Positions 9,408 through 19,405 of a stretch of 64,000 nucleotides of DNA are shown one piece after another (the first letter of the stretch is position 1; each line of letters opens with the position of its first letter). Source of the stretch: Flavobacterium oreochromis (GTDB lineage: Bacteria > Bacteroidota > Bacteroidia > Flavobacteriales > Flavobacteriaceae); assembly GCF_019565455.1 (NCBI RefSeq), contig NZ_CP067377.1, positions 806,001 through 870,000 of the forward strand, in the 5' to 3' direction. Under the pieces are notes generated by a model that worked only from the letters and a program-made list of their open reading frames with translations, was not told the origin of the DNA and did no database searches. The translations under genes and the position numbers were made by a program.

Positions 9408-12170
9408 ATGGATAGGTTTTCCTTTTTAAACGCAGCACATACGGCTTTTTTTGCCGATTTATATGATCAATATTTAGTTAATCCTGATAGTATTGAACCT
9501 TCATGGAGGGCTTTTTTTCAAGGATTTGACTTTGCTAACGAATTCTCAAATGGAGTAATTGAAAGCAATCATCCAAATGCAGGATCAATGAATCAAGCTG
9601 AATTAACTGAAAAAATTCAGAAAGAACTTAAAGTAGTACAGTTAATTGAAGCTTATCGTACCAACGGACATCTGTTTGCAGATACTAACCCTGTACGAAA
9701 CAGAAGAACATACACTCCTTCTCTTGAAATCGAAAATTTCGGATTAGTAAATGCTGATTTACAAACCGTTTTTCAAACTAGTTCACTAATTACAGGCAAC
9801 CCTACTACTCTAGCTGATTTAATTACACTATTGAAAAAACTATATTGCCAATCAATTGCTTTTGAGTATAAATATATTCGAGACACTAAAACACAAGCTT
9901 GGATTGAGCAAAAAATTAATGCAATGGCTAACGAAGTAAGCAATGACAAGAAAAAACTTATCATTGAAAAACTCAACGAAGCTGTATCATTTGAAAACTT
10001 CTTACACACCAAATATGTAGGACAAAAACGTTTCTCACTAGAAGGTAATGAAGTCGTAGTTCCGGCTTTTGATTTTTTAATAGAAGAAGCCGCTCAATTG
10101 GGAGTAGAACAACTAGTATTAGGTATGGCACATCGTGGTCGTCTGAACGTTTTGGCAAATGTTTTTGACAAACCAACAAAAAATATTTTTAGCGAATTTG
10201 ACGGCAAAGATTATGTCGATGATGATCATTTTGATGGTGATGTAAAATACCACCTAGGTATTACAACACACAAAACAACAAGAACAGGTAAAAAGATCAA
10301 TATTAATTTAGTTCCTAACCCATCACACTTAGAAACAGTAGGCGCTGTAGTAGAAGGCATTACACGTTCTAAACAAGATCGTTTTTACCCCTCACAACCT
10401 AATAAAGTTTTACCTGTAATTGTACATGGTGATGCCGCCGTTTCTGGACAAGGTCTAGTATACGAAATTGCACAAATGGAGCATCTAGATGGTTATAAAA
10501 CGCAAGGTACGCTACACGTAGTAATCAACAACCAAGTTGGTTTCACCACTAACTATACTGATTCTAGATCATCAACTTACTGTACGGATATAGCCAAACT
10601 AAATTCAGCACCTGTTATACATGTAAACGCTGATGATCCAGAAGCTGTTGTAAAAGCAATTCTATTCGCATTAGAATACCGTATGCAATTTGGGGCAGAT
10701 GTCTATATTGACATCTTAGGCTATCGAAAATATGGGCATAACGAAGGAGATGAACCTCGTTTTACACAACCAATGCTTTATAAATCTTTATCTAAACATA
10801 AAAATGTAAGAGATTTATATGGAGCAAAACTAGTTGAACAAGGACTCATTTCAACTGCATATTTAAAAGAAATTGAAGAAACATATAAAGCAAAATTAGA
10901 CGAAAATCTTAGCGCTTCAAGAGAAGAAACTCTTACAGTAATTGAATCTTTTATGCAAGATGAATGGATTGGTTTTGCAAAAGCTGACAAGGCTAAAATG
11001 CTTCAAAAAGTTAACACGGGTGTATCTAAAGAAGAGTTAGATAATATAGCAAAAATTATTACAGAATTACCTTCTGATAAAAAATATATCAGCAAAATAC
11101 AAAAATTGATCAATGATCGTAAAAAAATGTATTTTGAAGACGACAAGCTAGATTGGGCTATGGGAGAGATGCTTGCCTATGGTTCTTTACTAACTGAAGG
11201 ATACAATGTTCGTATATCAGGTCAAGATGTTGAACGTGGTACTTTTTCACATCGCCATGCTGTTGTAAAAACTGAAGACACAGAAGAAGAAATAGTCTTA
11301 TTAAATAATATTCCTAACAAAAAAGGATACTTTAACGCTTATAATTCGTTATTATCAGAATATGGTGTAGTAGGTTTTGATTATGGATATGCTATGGCAT
11401 CTCCTAAAACACTTACTATTTGGGAAGCACAATTTGGAGATTTCTCTAATGGTGCTCAAATCATGATTGACCAATACATTTCTGCTGCAGAAGATAAATG
11501 GAATAACCAAAATGGTTTAGTTATGCTAATGCCTCATGGTTATGAAAACCAAGGTGCAGAACACTCATCCGCACGTATGGAGCGTTATTTACAACTATGC
11601 TCAGAACAAAACATGTTCGTTGCTGACTGTACAACACCTGCAAACTTTTTCCATTTACTAAGAAGACAGATGTTAACAAACTATCGTAAACCTTTAATGG
11701 TATTTACACCTAAGAGCTTATTACGTCATCCAGAAGCGGTTTCTTCAATAGAAGAATTTACAACAGGAAACTTCCAAGAGGTAATTAACGATCCTAACGT
11801 GAACCCTACCGATGTTAAAACATTAGTTTTCTGTACAGGTAAATTCTATTACGATCTAAAAGCAGAGAGAGAGGCACAAGGAAGAAACGATGTAGCTTTA
11901 ATTAGAATTGAACAATTATTCCCATTACCTGTAGAACAATTAAAGTCAATTATTGCTTCGTATCCAAATGCAACAGATTACGTTTGGGCACAAGAAGAGC
12001 CAAGAAATATGGGAGCATACGGTTTTATGCTAATGAATTTCAACGAAGTAAAATTCCGTGTAGCGTCACCTAAAGTATATAGTGCTCCAGCATCTGGAAG
12101 TTATACACGCTCTAAAAAACGTCATGCAGATGCTATTGCAATGGTTTTTGATAAAAATTTAATTAATTAA
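9408..12170 (+). CDS. sucA: 2-oxoglutarate dehydrogenase E1 component (thiamine-dependent)
   Basis: 920 aa from the ATG at 9408, chosen over a TTG at 9390 because MDRFSFLNAAHTAFFADLYD is the usual start. E1 binds thiamine diphosphate and decarboxylates 2-oxoglutarate in the TCA cycle, passing the succinyl group to the lipoyl arm of E2. Visible features: MAHRGRLNVLANV near 244, the diphosphate/Mg site GDAAVSGQGLVYE near 341 with NNQVGFT about 33 residues later, and the pyrimidine-binding domain (DVERGTFSHRHAVV) near 607. Length is normal and the frame is intact. The E2 gene follows 89 bases downstream. Confidence 0.97.
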   Translation: MDRFSFLNAAHTAFFADLYDQYLVNPDSIEPSWRAFFQGFDFANEFSNGVIESNHPNAGSMNQAELTEKIQKELKVVQLIEAYRTNGHLFADTNPVRNRRTYTPSLEIENFGLVNADLQTVFQTSSLITGNPTTLADLITLLKKLYCQSIAFEYKYIRDTKTQAWIEQKINAMANEVSNDKKKLIIEKLNEAVSFENFLHTKYVGQKRFSLEGNEVVVPAFDFLIEEAAQLGVEQLVLGMAHRGRLNVLANVFDKPTKNIFSEFDGKDYVDDDHFDGDVKYHLGITTHKTTRTGKKININLVPNPSHLETVGAVVEGITRSKQDRFYPSQPNKVLPVIVHGDAAVSGQGLVYEIAQMEHLDGYKTQGTLHVVINNQVGFTTNYTDSRSSTYCTDIAKLNSAPVIHVNADDPEAVVKAILFALEYRMQFGADVYIDILGYRKYGHNEGDEPRFTQPMLYKSLSKHKNVRDLYGAKLVEQGLISTAYLKEIEETYKAKLDENLSASREETLTVIESFMQDEWIGFAKADKAKMLQKVNTGVSKEELDNIAKIITELPSDKKYISKIQKLINDRKKMYFEDDKLDWAMGEMLAYGSLLTEGYNVRISGQDVERGTFSHRHAVVKTEDTEEEIVLLNNIPNKKGYFNAYNSLLSEYGVVGFDYGYAMASPKTLTIWEAQFGDFSNGAQIMIDQYISAAEDKWNNQNGLVMLMPHGYENQGAEHSSARMERYLQLCSEQNMFVADCTTPANFFHLLRRQMLTNYRKPLMVFTPKSLLRHPEAVSSIEEFTTGNFQEVINDPNVNPTDVKTLVFCTGKFYYDLKAEREAQGRNDVALIRIEQLFPLPVEQLKSIIASYPNATDYVWAQEEPRNMGAYGFMLMNFNEVKFRVASPKVYSAPASGSYTRSKKRHADAIAMVFDKNLIN

Positions 12171-12180
12171 TAATAATTTA

Positions 12181-12231
12181 GTTTAAAGTTTCAAGTTTCA
12201 AGTTAAAGGTCATCAACTTGAAACTTTAAAC
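12181..12231. repeat. Perfect 17-bp inverted repeat between sucA and sucB
   Basis: GTTTAAAGTTTCAAGTT (12181-12197) and its exact complement (12215-12231) flank a 17-base loop that repeats part of the arm; AACTTTAAAC occurs again at about 12239-12248. It fills most of the 89-bp gap between the E1 and E2 genes. It may be a processing or partial termination site that sets the E1:E2 ratio, or a dispersed intergenic repeat. Confidence 0.7.
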
Positions 12232-12259
12232 AAATCAAACTTTAAACAACATTTAAGAT

Positions 12260-13471
12260 ATGATTTTAGAAATGAAAGTCCCTTCGCCAGGGGAATCTAT
12301 CAAAGAAGTAGAAATTGCCACTTGGTTAGTTCAAGATGGAGATTATGTTGAAAAAGACCAGGCGATTGCTGAAGTTGATTCAGATAAGGCAACATTAGAA
12401 TTACCTGCTGAAATGAGTGGTATTATCACCCTAAAAGCAGAAGAGGGAGACACTGTGGCTGTAGGTTCAGTTGTATGTTTGATTGATACTAGTGCCACTA
12501 AACCAGAAGGTGGTACAGCTCCTGTAGCAGAGAAAAAGAAGAAGCACCAAAAGTGGAAGCGCCTAAAGCAGCTCCAACTCCAACAACTACCTATGCAACG
12601 GGTTCAGCTTCGCCAGCAGCTAAAAAAATATTAGCAGAAAAAGATATAGACCCAGCAACTGTAAATGGTACAGGCAAAGCTGGTCGCATTACTACCGAAG
12701 ATGCTTTAAATGCAAAAGCTTCTATGGGTACACCTACTGGTGGTTCTCGTGGTTCTCAAAGAACTAAATTATCTATGTTACGTCGTAAAGTAGCAGAACG
12801 TCTTGTAATGGCTAAAAATGAAACTGCCATGCTAACTACTTTTAATGAAGTAGACATGAGTGCTATTTACTCTTTACGCGATCAATATAAAGATGAATTC
12901 AAAAACAAACACGGAGTAGGTTTAGGATTCATGTCTTTCTTTACTAAAGCTGTTACACGTGCTTTACAATTATATCCAGATGTAAATTCAATGATTGATG
13001 GACAAGAAAAAGTGTCTTTCGATTTTTGTGATATTTCAGTTGCAGTTTCAGGACCCAAAGGTTTAATGGTACCTGTAATGCGTAATGCCGAAAACCTTAC
13101 ATTCCGTGGTGTTGAAGCTGAAATTAAACGTTTAGCGATCCGCGCTCGTGATGGTCAAATTACAGTGGATGAAATGACAGGTGGAACATTTACGATCTCC
13201 AATGGTGGTGTATTCGGTTCTATGTTATCTACACCTATCATCAACCCTCCACAATCAGGTATCTTAGGAATGCACAATGTGGTAGACAGAGCAATTGTTA
13301 AAAACGGTCAAATTGTTATTGCTCCCGTAATGTTTGTAGCGTTATCATACGATCACCGTATTATTGATCGGTCGTGAATCAGTAGGTTTCTTGGTAGCAG
13401 TAAAAGAAGCACTTGAAAACCCAACTGAAATTTTAATGGGAGGTAATCCAAGAAAAGCATTGGAATTATAA
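12260..13471 (+). CDS. sucB: Dihydrolipoyllysine-residue succinyltransferase (2-oxoglutarate dehydrogenase E2), two frameshifts
   Basis: E2 core of the complex that transfers succinyl groups from its lipoyl arm to CoA. Order: lipoyl domain with the modified Lys43 in DSDKATLE, a Pro/Ala-rich linker, the E1/E3-binding domain ([20 protein letters not shown]), and the catalytic domain with DHRIIDG. Frame breaks: one A missing in the A5 run near 12534 (restores [16 protein letters not shown]), and one extra C at about 13369, where GATCGGTCGT should read GATGGTCGT, giving [20 protein letters not shown]. The restored protein is 403 aa, normal for the family. A TCA enzyme broken twice next to an intact partner points to sequencing error. 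Confidence 0.93.
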
Positions 13472-13501
13472 TCATTGCCATAAGAAGCAATTTTAAAATA
13501 C

Positions 13502-13536
13502 AAATCCCAAACTTTAAAAGAGTTTGGGATTTTTTT
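13502..13536 (+). terminator. Intrinsic terminator after sucB
   Basis: AAATCCCAAACT (13502-13513) and AGTTTGGGATTT (13521-13532) form a perfect 12-bp stem with a 7-base loop, followed by a T run to 13536. Confidence 0.9.
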
Positions 13537-13642
13537 GTTTATTTGTTCTATGAAATCGCCATAAACTCGTGGTTTGCGCATGCAAACTCCAATCAATAAA
13601 AGCGATAACATATGTGACCTATAACAAATAAATTTTACACAT

Positions 13643-14857
13643 ATGAAAGAAACTAAAAAACAAGCTGCTATCAGTTTTATTTTTATTACGTTACTAATTG
13701 ATGTAATCGGATTAGGGATCATTATTCCTGTAGTTCCAAAATTAATCCAAGAATTAATTCACGGATCAGTTAGCGAGGCTGCAAAATATGGAGGCTGGCT
13801 AACATTTTCTTATGCTTTAACACAATTCTTATTTGCCCCGCTAATAGGTGGATTAAGCGATAAATATGGCAGAAGACCTGTTTTGCTACTTTCGTTATTT
13901 GGTTTTTCACTAGATTATTTGCTTTTAGCATTTGCTCCCAGTATAACCTGGTTATTCATTGGACGTATCTTGGCGGGTATTACAGGCGCTAGCATTACCA
14001 CAGCATCTGCTTATATAGCGGATATAAGCACAGAAGAAAATCGGGCTAAAAATTTTGGAATGATTGGTGCTGCTTTTGGTTTAGGCTTTATCATAGGTCC
14101 AGTAATAGGAGGGGTATTAGGACAATATGGAGCACGAATTCCTTTTTATGCAGCAGCTATTTTATGCTTAATCAATTTCTTATACGGCTATTTTATTTTA
14201 CCAGAATCATTAGCAACATCAAACAGAAGAAAATTTGATCTTAAAAGAGCAAATCCTGTTGGGACTTTTTTAAACTTAAAAAAATACCCTAAACTAATTG
14301 GATTAGTAATAGCTGTTTTTTTACTCCATACCGCTTCACACGCAGTTCAAAGCAATTGGAGTTATTTTACCATGTATCAACTTAATTGGAATGAAAAAAT
14401 GGTAGGTATCTCATTGGGTGTTATTGGGATATTAGTAACATTAGTCCAAGGAGGTCTAATCCGCTGGATTAACCCTAAAATTGGTAATATAAAAAGCATT
14501 TATATAGGAATGGCTCTATATACATTAGGCATGTTCTTATTTGGTTTAGCCACAGAAAGCTGGATGATGTTCGTTTTTTTAATTCCTTATTGCTTGGGTG
14601 GTATCGCAGGCCCTGCTTTACAAGCGGTGATTGCCTCACAAGTTCCAGCTAATGAGCAAGGCGAAATCCAAGGTATTTTAACCAGTTTAATAAGTGCTTC
14701 GTCTATCATTGGTCCGCCTTTGATGTCAACCGTATTCTATTATTTCACTCATAACGAAGCCCCTTTTATTTTTGCAGGTGCTCCCTTTATTTTAGGTGGA
14801 ATGGGGATGTTATTAAGTACTTTATTAGCTTATGTTTCTTTGAAGAAACATCATTAA
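13643..14857 (+). CDS. TCR/Tet family MFS efflux transporter
   Basis: 404 aa, 12 hydrophobic segments. The loop 2-3 motif appears as [14 protein letters not shown] near residue 70, and motif C-like [16 protein letters not shown] near 142, marking a drug/H+ antiporter of the TetA type. Resemblance to TetA is at family level; chromosomal flavobacterial members usually have no shown tetracycline phenotype. Frame is intact. Preceded by the sucB terminator and followed after 26 bases by the LpxH-like gene, which has its own -7 element. Confidence 0.88.
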   Translation: MKETKKQAAISFIFITLLIDVIGLGIIIPVVPKLIQELIHGSVSEAAKYGGWLTFSYALTQFLFAPLIGGLSDKYGRRPVLLLSLFGFSLDYLLLAFAPSITWLFIGRILAGITGASITTASAYIADISTEENRAKNFGMIGAAFGLGFIIGPVIGGVLGQYGARIPFYAAAILCLINFLYGYFILPESLATSNRRKFDLKRANPVGTFLNLKKYPKLIGLVIAVFLLHTASHAVQSNWSYFTMYQLNWNEKMVGISLGVIGILVTLVQGGLIRWINPKIGNIKSIYIGMALYTLGMFLFGLATESWMMFVFLIPYCLGGIAGPALQAVIASQVPANEQGEIQGILTSLISASSIIGPPLMSTVFYYFTHNEAPFIFAGAPFILGGMGMLLSTLLAYVSLKKHH

Positions 14858-14861
14858 ATAG

Positions 14862-14869
14862 TAATTTTG
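14862..14869 (+). promoter_or_regulatory. Candidate -7 element for lpxH-like gene
   Basis: TAATTTTG matches TAnnTTTG and lies 14 bases before the ATG at 14884, implying a very short leader. Confidence 0.45.
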
Positions 14870-14883
14870 CCTAAAACAACAAC

Positions 14884-15645
14884 ATGTATAAGTTGAATTC
14901 TCATAAAAAAATATATTTTGCGAGTGACCAACATTTGGGTGCTCCTACTCCAGAAACTAGTTTTCCTCGTGAACAAAAATTTGTAGCTTGGTTAGAAGAA
15001 ATAAAAAATGATGCTGCAGCTATTTTTTTATTGGGTGATTTATTTGATTTTTGGTTTGAATATAAAACCGTAGTCCCTAAAGGTTTTGTACGCGTATTGG
15101 GCAAATTAGCCGAAATACGAGATAGTGGTATTCCTATCTATTTTTTTGTAGGCAATCATGACTTATGGATGCGTGATTATTTTGAAAAAGAACTTAACAT
15201 CCCGGTTTACCACACCACTAAAGAATTCACATTTAATGACAAAACTTTTTTAATAGGGCATGGCGATGGTTTAGGTCCTGGTGACAAAGGCTATAAACGC
15301 ATGAAAAAAGTGTTTACCAATCCTTTTTCTAAATGGCTATTCCGATGGTTACACCCCGATGTAGGGGTTAAACTAGCGCAATATCTTTCGGTAAAAAACA
15401 AAATGATATCGGGTGCCGAAGATGTAAAATTTTTGGGTGAAGAAAACGAATGGTTAATTCAATATGCTAAACGAAAATTAGAAGATAAACATTATAATTT
15501 TTTCATATTTGGTCATCGTCACTTACCAATGAAAATCCCTCTAAAAAATGATTCTCTCTATGTAAATTTAGGGGATTGGATTGGTTATTTTACTTATGGA
15601 GTTTATGATGGAACCTCTTTTGAATTAAAAAAATATGAAAACTAA
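14884..15645 (+). CDS. UDP-2,3-diacylglucosamine diphosphatase (LpxH-like)
   Basis: 253-aa calcineurin-type phosphoesterase that would cleave UDP-2,3-diacylglucosamine to lipid X in lipid A synthesis at the inner membrane face. Metal ligands are clear: ASDQHLG near 15, GDLFDFW near 49, FVGNHDLWM near 86, GHGDGLG near 122, and GHRHLP near 207. The insert between the last two (KRMKKVFTNPFSKWLFRWLHPD) resembles the lipid-capping helices of LpxH. In LpxH the first motif is usually DxH; here it is DQH, which keeps Asp and His. Good family assignment; lpxH symbol withheld because related flavobacterial paralogues exist. Confidence 0.85.
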   Translation: MYKLNSHKKIYFASDQHLGAPTPETSFPREQKFVAWLEEIKNDAAAIFLLGDLFDFWFEYKTVVPKGFVRVLGKLAEIRDSGIPIYFFVGNHDLWMRDYFEKELNIPVYHTTKEFTFNDKTFLIGHGDGLGPGDKGYKRMKKVFTNPFSKWLFRWLHPDVGVKLAQYLSVKNKMISGAEDVKFLGEENEWLIQYAKRKLEDKHYNFFIFGHRHLPMKIPLKNDSLYVNLGDWIGYFTYGVYDGTSFELKKYEN

Positions 15646-15676
15646 ATAGGCTTTTACCTATTTAGTTTTTTAAACA

Positions 15677-16675
15677 TTAATTAGAGAAATTTTTAACGGA
15701 TACACTTATACAATTTTCAGACAATTTATTTCCTTTTTCTGAATTAATAAAATCCATCATAAGCCAGCCACATGATTTTAGATTATTATTTTGGATATAA
15801 TTTGCTACCCTTAGATTAATTCGATCTGCTACAGCTACTGGATAAGCAAAAGCGCTAGCACCAGAACAATATGTTAAGTAGCCATTTTTTATAGAATTTG
15901 AATCAGTATTAGAACGAGCAATATTTTCAATAATACGATCAAATTTATAATCTATAGAAACTGGCAAGATCGTATTTACAGTATAAAAATCAGAAATCAT
16001 AAAAGGATTATAACTATTAGCTCCGACTAAATTCCCATTAGAAAAATTAGGATTTCCAGACCATCCTTGAACAAAAGTAGAATTTGTATAAGTTTCTCTA
16101 GATAAAGGTAAAACCTTACCTCTACAATCTCCTAATAAAGTATTTGTATTCCAGTTTTTTTTCACTAATCCTTTAGACTCATATTCATTCATTCGTGTAT
16201 CAAAATAATCAACCCATGCGGATTTATCACCTCCGTTTTCTTTTTTAAGAATAACAATAATAGCTTCATTAGGATGTCCTTTTAAAAATTCTTCAAAAGT
16301 TGACATGACTTGATCTAAAGTTATATTCAAACTCACTATACCATGATATCCTAGAAATTGACCATTTTGATAGTTAAAACGTAAATCAAAAATTCTTGCT
16401 CCTGCTCTTAACTGATCCTTTATACTACCATATTGATTAGTACTAAAGGTCCAATTATTAATAGACATTGAATCATGTGTTCCAGGAATAGACAATTTAG
16501 ACAAAGGAGTATTTGATCTTATCACAGCCATCCAATTATCTTTTGCAACACTAGCAAATTGTCTATTTTGAAATGTTTCTCTATTTACATTTAAATCAGA
16601 TGTTGGGGACAAAGAATCCAAACTACAAGATTGTAAAAAAGCTAAAAAAGCGATGTTAAGTAAAATTTTTCTCAT
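15677..16675 (-). CDS. Phosphatidylinositol-specific phospholipase C-like lipoprotein
   Basis: 332 aa from the ATG at 16675, chosen because MRKILLNIAFLAFLQSC is a lipoprotein signal; an upstream in-frame start at 16750 adds an implausible leader. The PI-PLC X domain shows LSIPGTHDSMS (first catalytic His), GARIFDLRF and LGYHGIVSL (second His), plus a long segment PNEAIIVILKKENG typical of bacterial PI-PLC. It would be surface or periplasm anchored and cleave phosphoinositides or glycan-linked relatives. Convergent with the LpxH-like gene and divergent from the riboswitch-controlled receptor. Confidence 0.87.
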   Translation of the reverse strand: MRKILLNIAFLAFLQSCSLDSLSPTSDLNVNRETFQNRQFASVAKDNWMAVIRSNTPLSKLSIPGTHDSMSINNWTFSTNQYGSIKDQLRAGARIFDLRFNYQNGQFLGYHGIVSLNITLDQVMSTFEEFLKGHPNEAIIVILKKENGGDKSAWVDYFDTRMNEYESKGLVKKNWNTNTLLGDCRGKVLPLSRETYTNSTFVQGWSGNPNFSNGNLVGANSYNPFMISDFYTVNTILPVSIDYKFDRIIENIARSNTDSNSIKNGYLTYCSGASAFAYPVAVADRINLRVANYIQNNNLKSCGWLMMDFINSEKGNKLSENCISVSVKNFSN

Positions 16676-16799
16676 AAATAAATAGGTTAAATTAAGTTGC
16701 AATTTAGCATTAATTATCAAATTTAAACATAAAAAACACAAAATAAACAATTTGTTATAAATATAAATTTGATGTTTTTAATTATTAAAGTATCTTTAT

Positions 16800-16900
16800 A
16801 CCGTCTCAAAAAGGGGTGCTTTGTTTCTTCTAAAAAAATCAGACAAGGCTGAGATTATACCCAATGAACCTAGACGGGTAATGCTGTCAAGGGAAATATA
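16800..16900 (+). promoter_or_regulatory. TPP (THI-box) riboswitch
   Basis: The conserved core is plain: AAAAAGGGGTGCTTTG, then CAAGGCTGAGATTATACCC, GAACCTAGACGGGTAATGC and GTCAAGGGAAA. P2 pairs GGGGT with ACCC; P3 pairs GCTTTG with CAAGGC; P4/P5 pairs CCT with AGG and GAC with GTC. The variable P3 loop is A/T-rich. It precedes a TonB-dependent receptor by about 90 bases, so expression should fall when thiamine diphosphate is plentiful. Confidence 0.95.
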
Positions 16901-16990
16901 AAAGTACAACTTATAGCTAAAATATTAAGTTAGCTGATTTATTAATTCTAATGAATAATGACCCCTTTTATTCGTAACAATTTGTAACGA

Positions 16991-19273
16991 ATGAAAAATT
17001 CAAATCACAATCAAACTCATCAATTACTTTCAAAAATCATTTTGAGTACATTTATTCTAATGCCTTTAAATACTATACTAGGTCAAGAAAAAAAAGTAAC
17101 TGATTCTACAAAAATGAACGCATTAGAAGAAATTAAAGTAGCCTCTACTCGCTTAAGTAAAAAATCTCCTTTTGCCTTTTCAGATATAAAAAAAGAAGCT
17201 TTAGAGCGAAATAATTTAGGACAGGATCTACCTATTTTACTAGATCAAATGACATCTGTAGTTGCTACTTCAGATGCTGGTGCTGGTGTAGGATATACAG
17301 GATTAAGGATAAGAGGTAGTGATGCTACTCGTATAAATGTAACCATTAACGGTATCCCATATAATGACGCTGAAAGCCAAGGTACCTTTTGGGTAAATAT
17401 GCCTGACTTTGCTACTTCGGTTCAAAATATCCAATTACAACGAGGGGCAGGAACTTCAACCAATGGTGCAGGTGCTTTTGGTGCTAGCTTAAACTTACGT
17501 ACGCTTACACCTGCTGTCAACGGGTATGCAACCACTTCGCATAGCATCGGTTCGTTTAATACACGTAAACACAATATTACTTTTGGATCAGGTATAAAAA
17601 ATGGTTTTTATGCCGAAGGTCGTTTATCTAAAATAGGGAGTAATGGTTATATTGATCGTGCTTCTTCTGATCTTAAATCTTTCTATACCGAAGCTGGTTT
17701 TATTGGTAAACAAACCGCTGTAAAAGCCTTAGTTTTTGGAGGAAAAGAAATTACGTACCAATCATGGAATGGAACACCTGAATCAGTATTAAATGGCGAT
17801 TTAACAGAAATAAAAGCATTTATTAATCGAAATGATTTTACCCCTGCTGAAATAGACAACTTATTAAATTCCACAAGAACATTTAACCATTATCTATATG
17901 ATAATCAAGTAGACAATTACGAACAAACGCATTATCAATTACACCTAACACATCAGTTTAGCGAACATTTAAAAGGAACCATTTCTGGAAATTTTACAAA
18001 AGGAAAAGGCTATTATGAAGAATTTAAGGCAGACCAAAAACTTAAAAAATATTTCCCTGATTATATAAATGGAAATAGTAAATCAGATGTGGTACGCAGA
18101 AAATGGCTTGACAATGATTTCTATGCAGTGGTTTATGCTTTAAATTATAACACAACCAATTTTAATGGTAGCCTAGGCGGTGGATACAATCAATATGATG
18201 GAATTCATTTTGGAGAATTAATCAAACATAAATATATAGACCTTCCTGTTACTAATATGAATTATTACAAATCATTAAGTAAGAAAGAAGATTTCTCTGT
18301 ATATGCTAAAGCAGACTACACATTCTTTTATAAATTACAATTATTCTTAGATATTCAAGCACGTCGTATAGATTATATTACGAGTGGATTAAGTAGTGAT
18401 TTAAAACCACTAGATATTAAAAAAACATATGAATTTTTTAATCCAAAAGGAGGTATAAATTTTGCTATTCATAAAAATCATCATGTATATAGCTCTTTTG
18501 CTGTTGCAAATAAAGAACCTAACCGTAATGATTTAACAAAAAATCCTATTGAACCTAAATCAGAACAATTATTAGATTATGAATTAGGTTATCGATTTAA
18601 AAATAAAATAGCACAAATTAATTTAAATGGCTACTACATGCACTATAATAATCAACTCGTACTAACAGGTGCATTAGATGAAGTTGGTGACGCAATTCGC
18701 GAAAATGTTGATAAAAGTCACCGTATAGGAGTTGAAGTAGAGGCGAGTATTCAACCTGTTAAGTTTTTAAAATTAGATTTTAATATTACAAAAAGTAGAA
18801 ACAAGATCAAATCATTTGATTATTCTGTTCCTTCAACAGAATACGATCTAAATGGAAATGAAATTCACTCAACACAAATAACAAAATATGAAAATACAGA
18901 TATTTCATTTTCTCCTAGTATAATAGGAGGGGCAACGGTTACTTTTTATCCTACTAAAAACCTAAGTATTGCCTGCATACAAAAATATGTAGGAAAACAA
19001 TATTTAGATAACACTTCATCAGAAAACAAAAAATTAAACAATTATCAAAATAGCAATTTAAGTATTCTATATATCTTAAAACCTAAAAATTTTGCTGAAA
19101 TCAGCTTTAATTTACTAATTAACAATATTTTTAATAAGCTATATGAATCAAACGGTTATACTTACAGCTACTATAGCCGTCCTCAAGGTTCTAATAACCC
19201 AGCTATAACTGAAAATTTCTATTATCCACAGGCAGGCAGAAATTTCCTAACAGGTATAACACTTAAATTTTAG
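16991..19273 (+). CDS. TonB-dependent outer membrane receptor under TPP riboswitch control (probable thiamine uptake)
   Basis: 760 aa. An N-terminal signal (hydrophobic ILSTFILMPLNTILGQ) is followed by the plug domain (LEEIKVASTRLSKKSP onward, GLRIRGSDATRINVTINGIP near 105) and a 22-stranded barrel whose C-terminus ends in Phe. There is no carboxypeptidase-like N-terminal domain. The riboswitch in its leader is the functional clue: receptors of this kind in Bacteroidetes were proposed to import thiamine or its precursors (the omr1 type). Frame intact. It is monocistronic and ends in a wobble-paired stem before the convergent dehydrogenase. Confidence 0.9.
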   Translation: MKNSNHNQTHQLLSKIILSTFILMPLNTILGQEKKVTDSTKMNALEEIKVASTRLSKKSPFAFSDIKKEALERNNLGQDLPILLDQMTSVVATSDAGAGVGYTGLRIRGSDATRINVTINGIPYNDAESQGTFWVNMPDFATSVQNIQLQRGAGTSTNGAGAFGASLNLRTLTPAVNGYATTSHSIGSFNTRKHNITFGSGIKNGFYAEGRLSKIGSNGYIDRASSDLKSFYTEAGFIGKQTAVKALVFGGKEITYQSWNGTPESVLNGDLTEIKAFINRNDFTPAEIDNLLNSTRTFNHYLYDNQVDNYEQTHYQLHLTHQFSEHLKGTISGNFTKGKGYYEEFKADQKLKKYFPDYINGNSKSDVVRRKWLDNDFYAVVYALNYNTTNFNGSLGGGYNQYDGIHFGELIKHKYIDLPVTNMNYYKSLSKKEDFSVYAKADYTFFYKLQLFLDIQARRIDYITSGLSSDLKPLDIKKTYEFFNPKGGINFAIHKNHHVYSSFAVANKEPNRNDLTKNPIEPKSEQLLDYELGYRFKNKIAQINLNGYYMHYNNQLVLTGALDEVGDAIRENVDKSHRIGVEVEASIQPVKFLKLDFNITKSRNKIKSFDYSVPSTEYDLNGNEIHSTQITKYENTDISFSPSIIGGATVTFYPTKNLSIACIQKYVGKQYLDNTSSENKKLNNYQNSNLSILYILKPKNFAEISFNLLINNIFNKLYESNGYTYSYYSRPQGSNNPAITENFYYPQAGRNFLTGITLKF

Positions 19274-19284
19274 AAGTAGTTAAA

Positions 19285-19364
19285 GTGAGCTTGGTATACA
19301 AAATATATAAATCATTCAACGATTAAAATAAATTTCGTATATCAGGTTCACAATACTTTTATTT
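19285..19364 (+). terminator. Long-loop 3' hairpin, structured only on the plus-strand RNA
   Basis: GTGAGCTTGGTATAC (19285-19299) pairs along all 15 positions with GTATATCAGGTTCAC (19337-19351) if three G-U pairs are allowed; the opposite strand would have three A-C mismatches. A T-rich stretch follows to 19364. It lies 12 bases after the receptor stop codon and probably ends that transcript. Confidence 0.55.
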
Positions 19365-19405
19365 TAAATCATATAAAATTTTTAAACAAAGGAATAAGCC
19401 CCTTT

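Noticed and set aside
13345..13722. 125-aa minus-strand frame over the sucB/Tet-MFS gap
   Set aside because: It covers the sucB terminator and is antisense to two clear genes; no family resemblance.
13643..14857. Calling the MFS gene a tetracycline resistance determinant
   Set aside because: It has only family-level similarity to TetA and lacks any mobile or resistance context.
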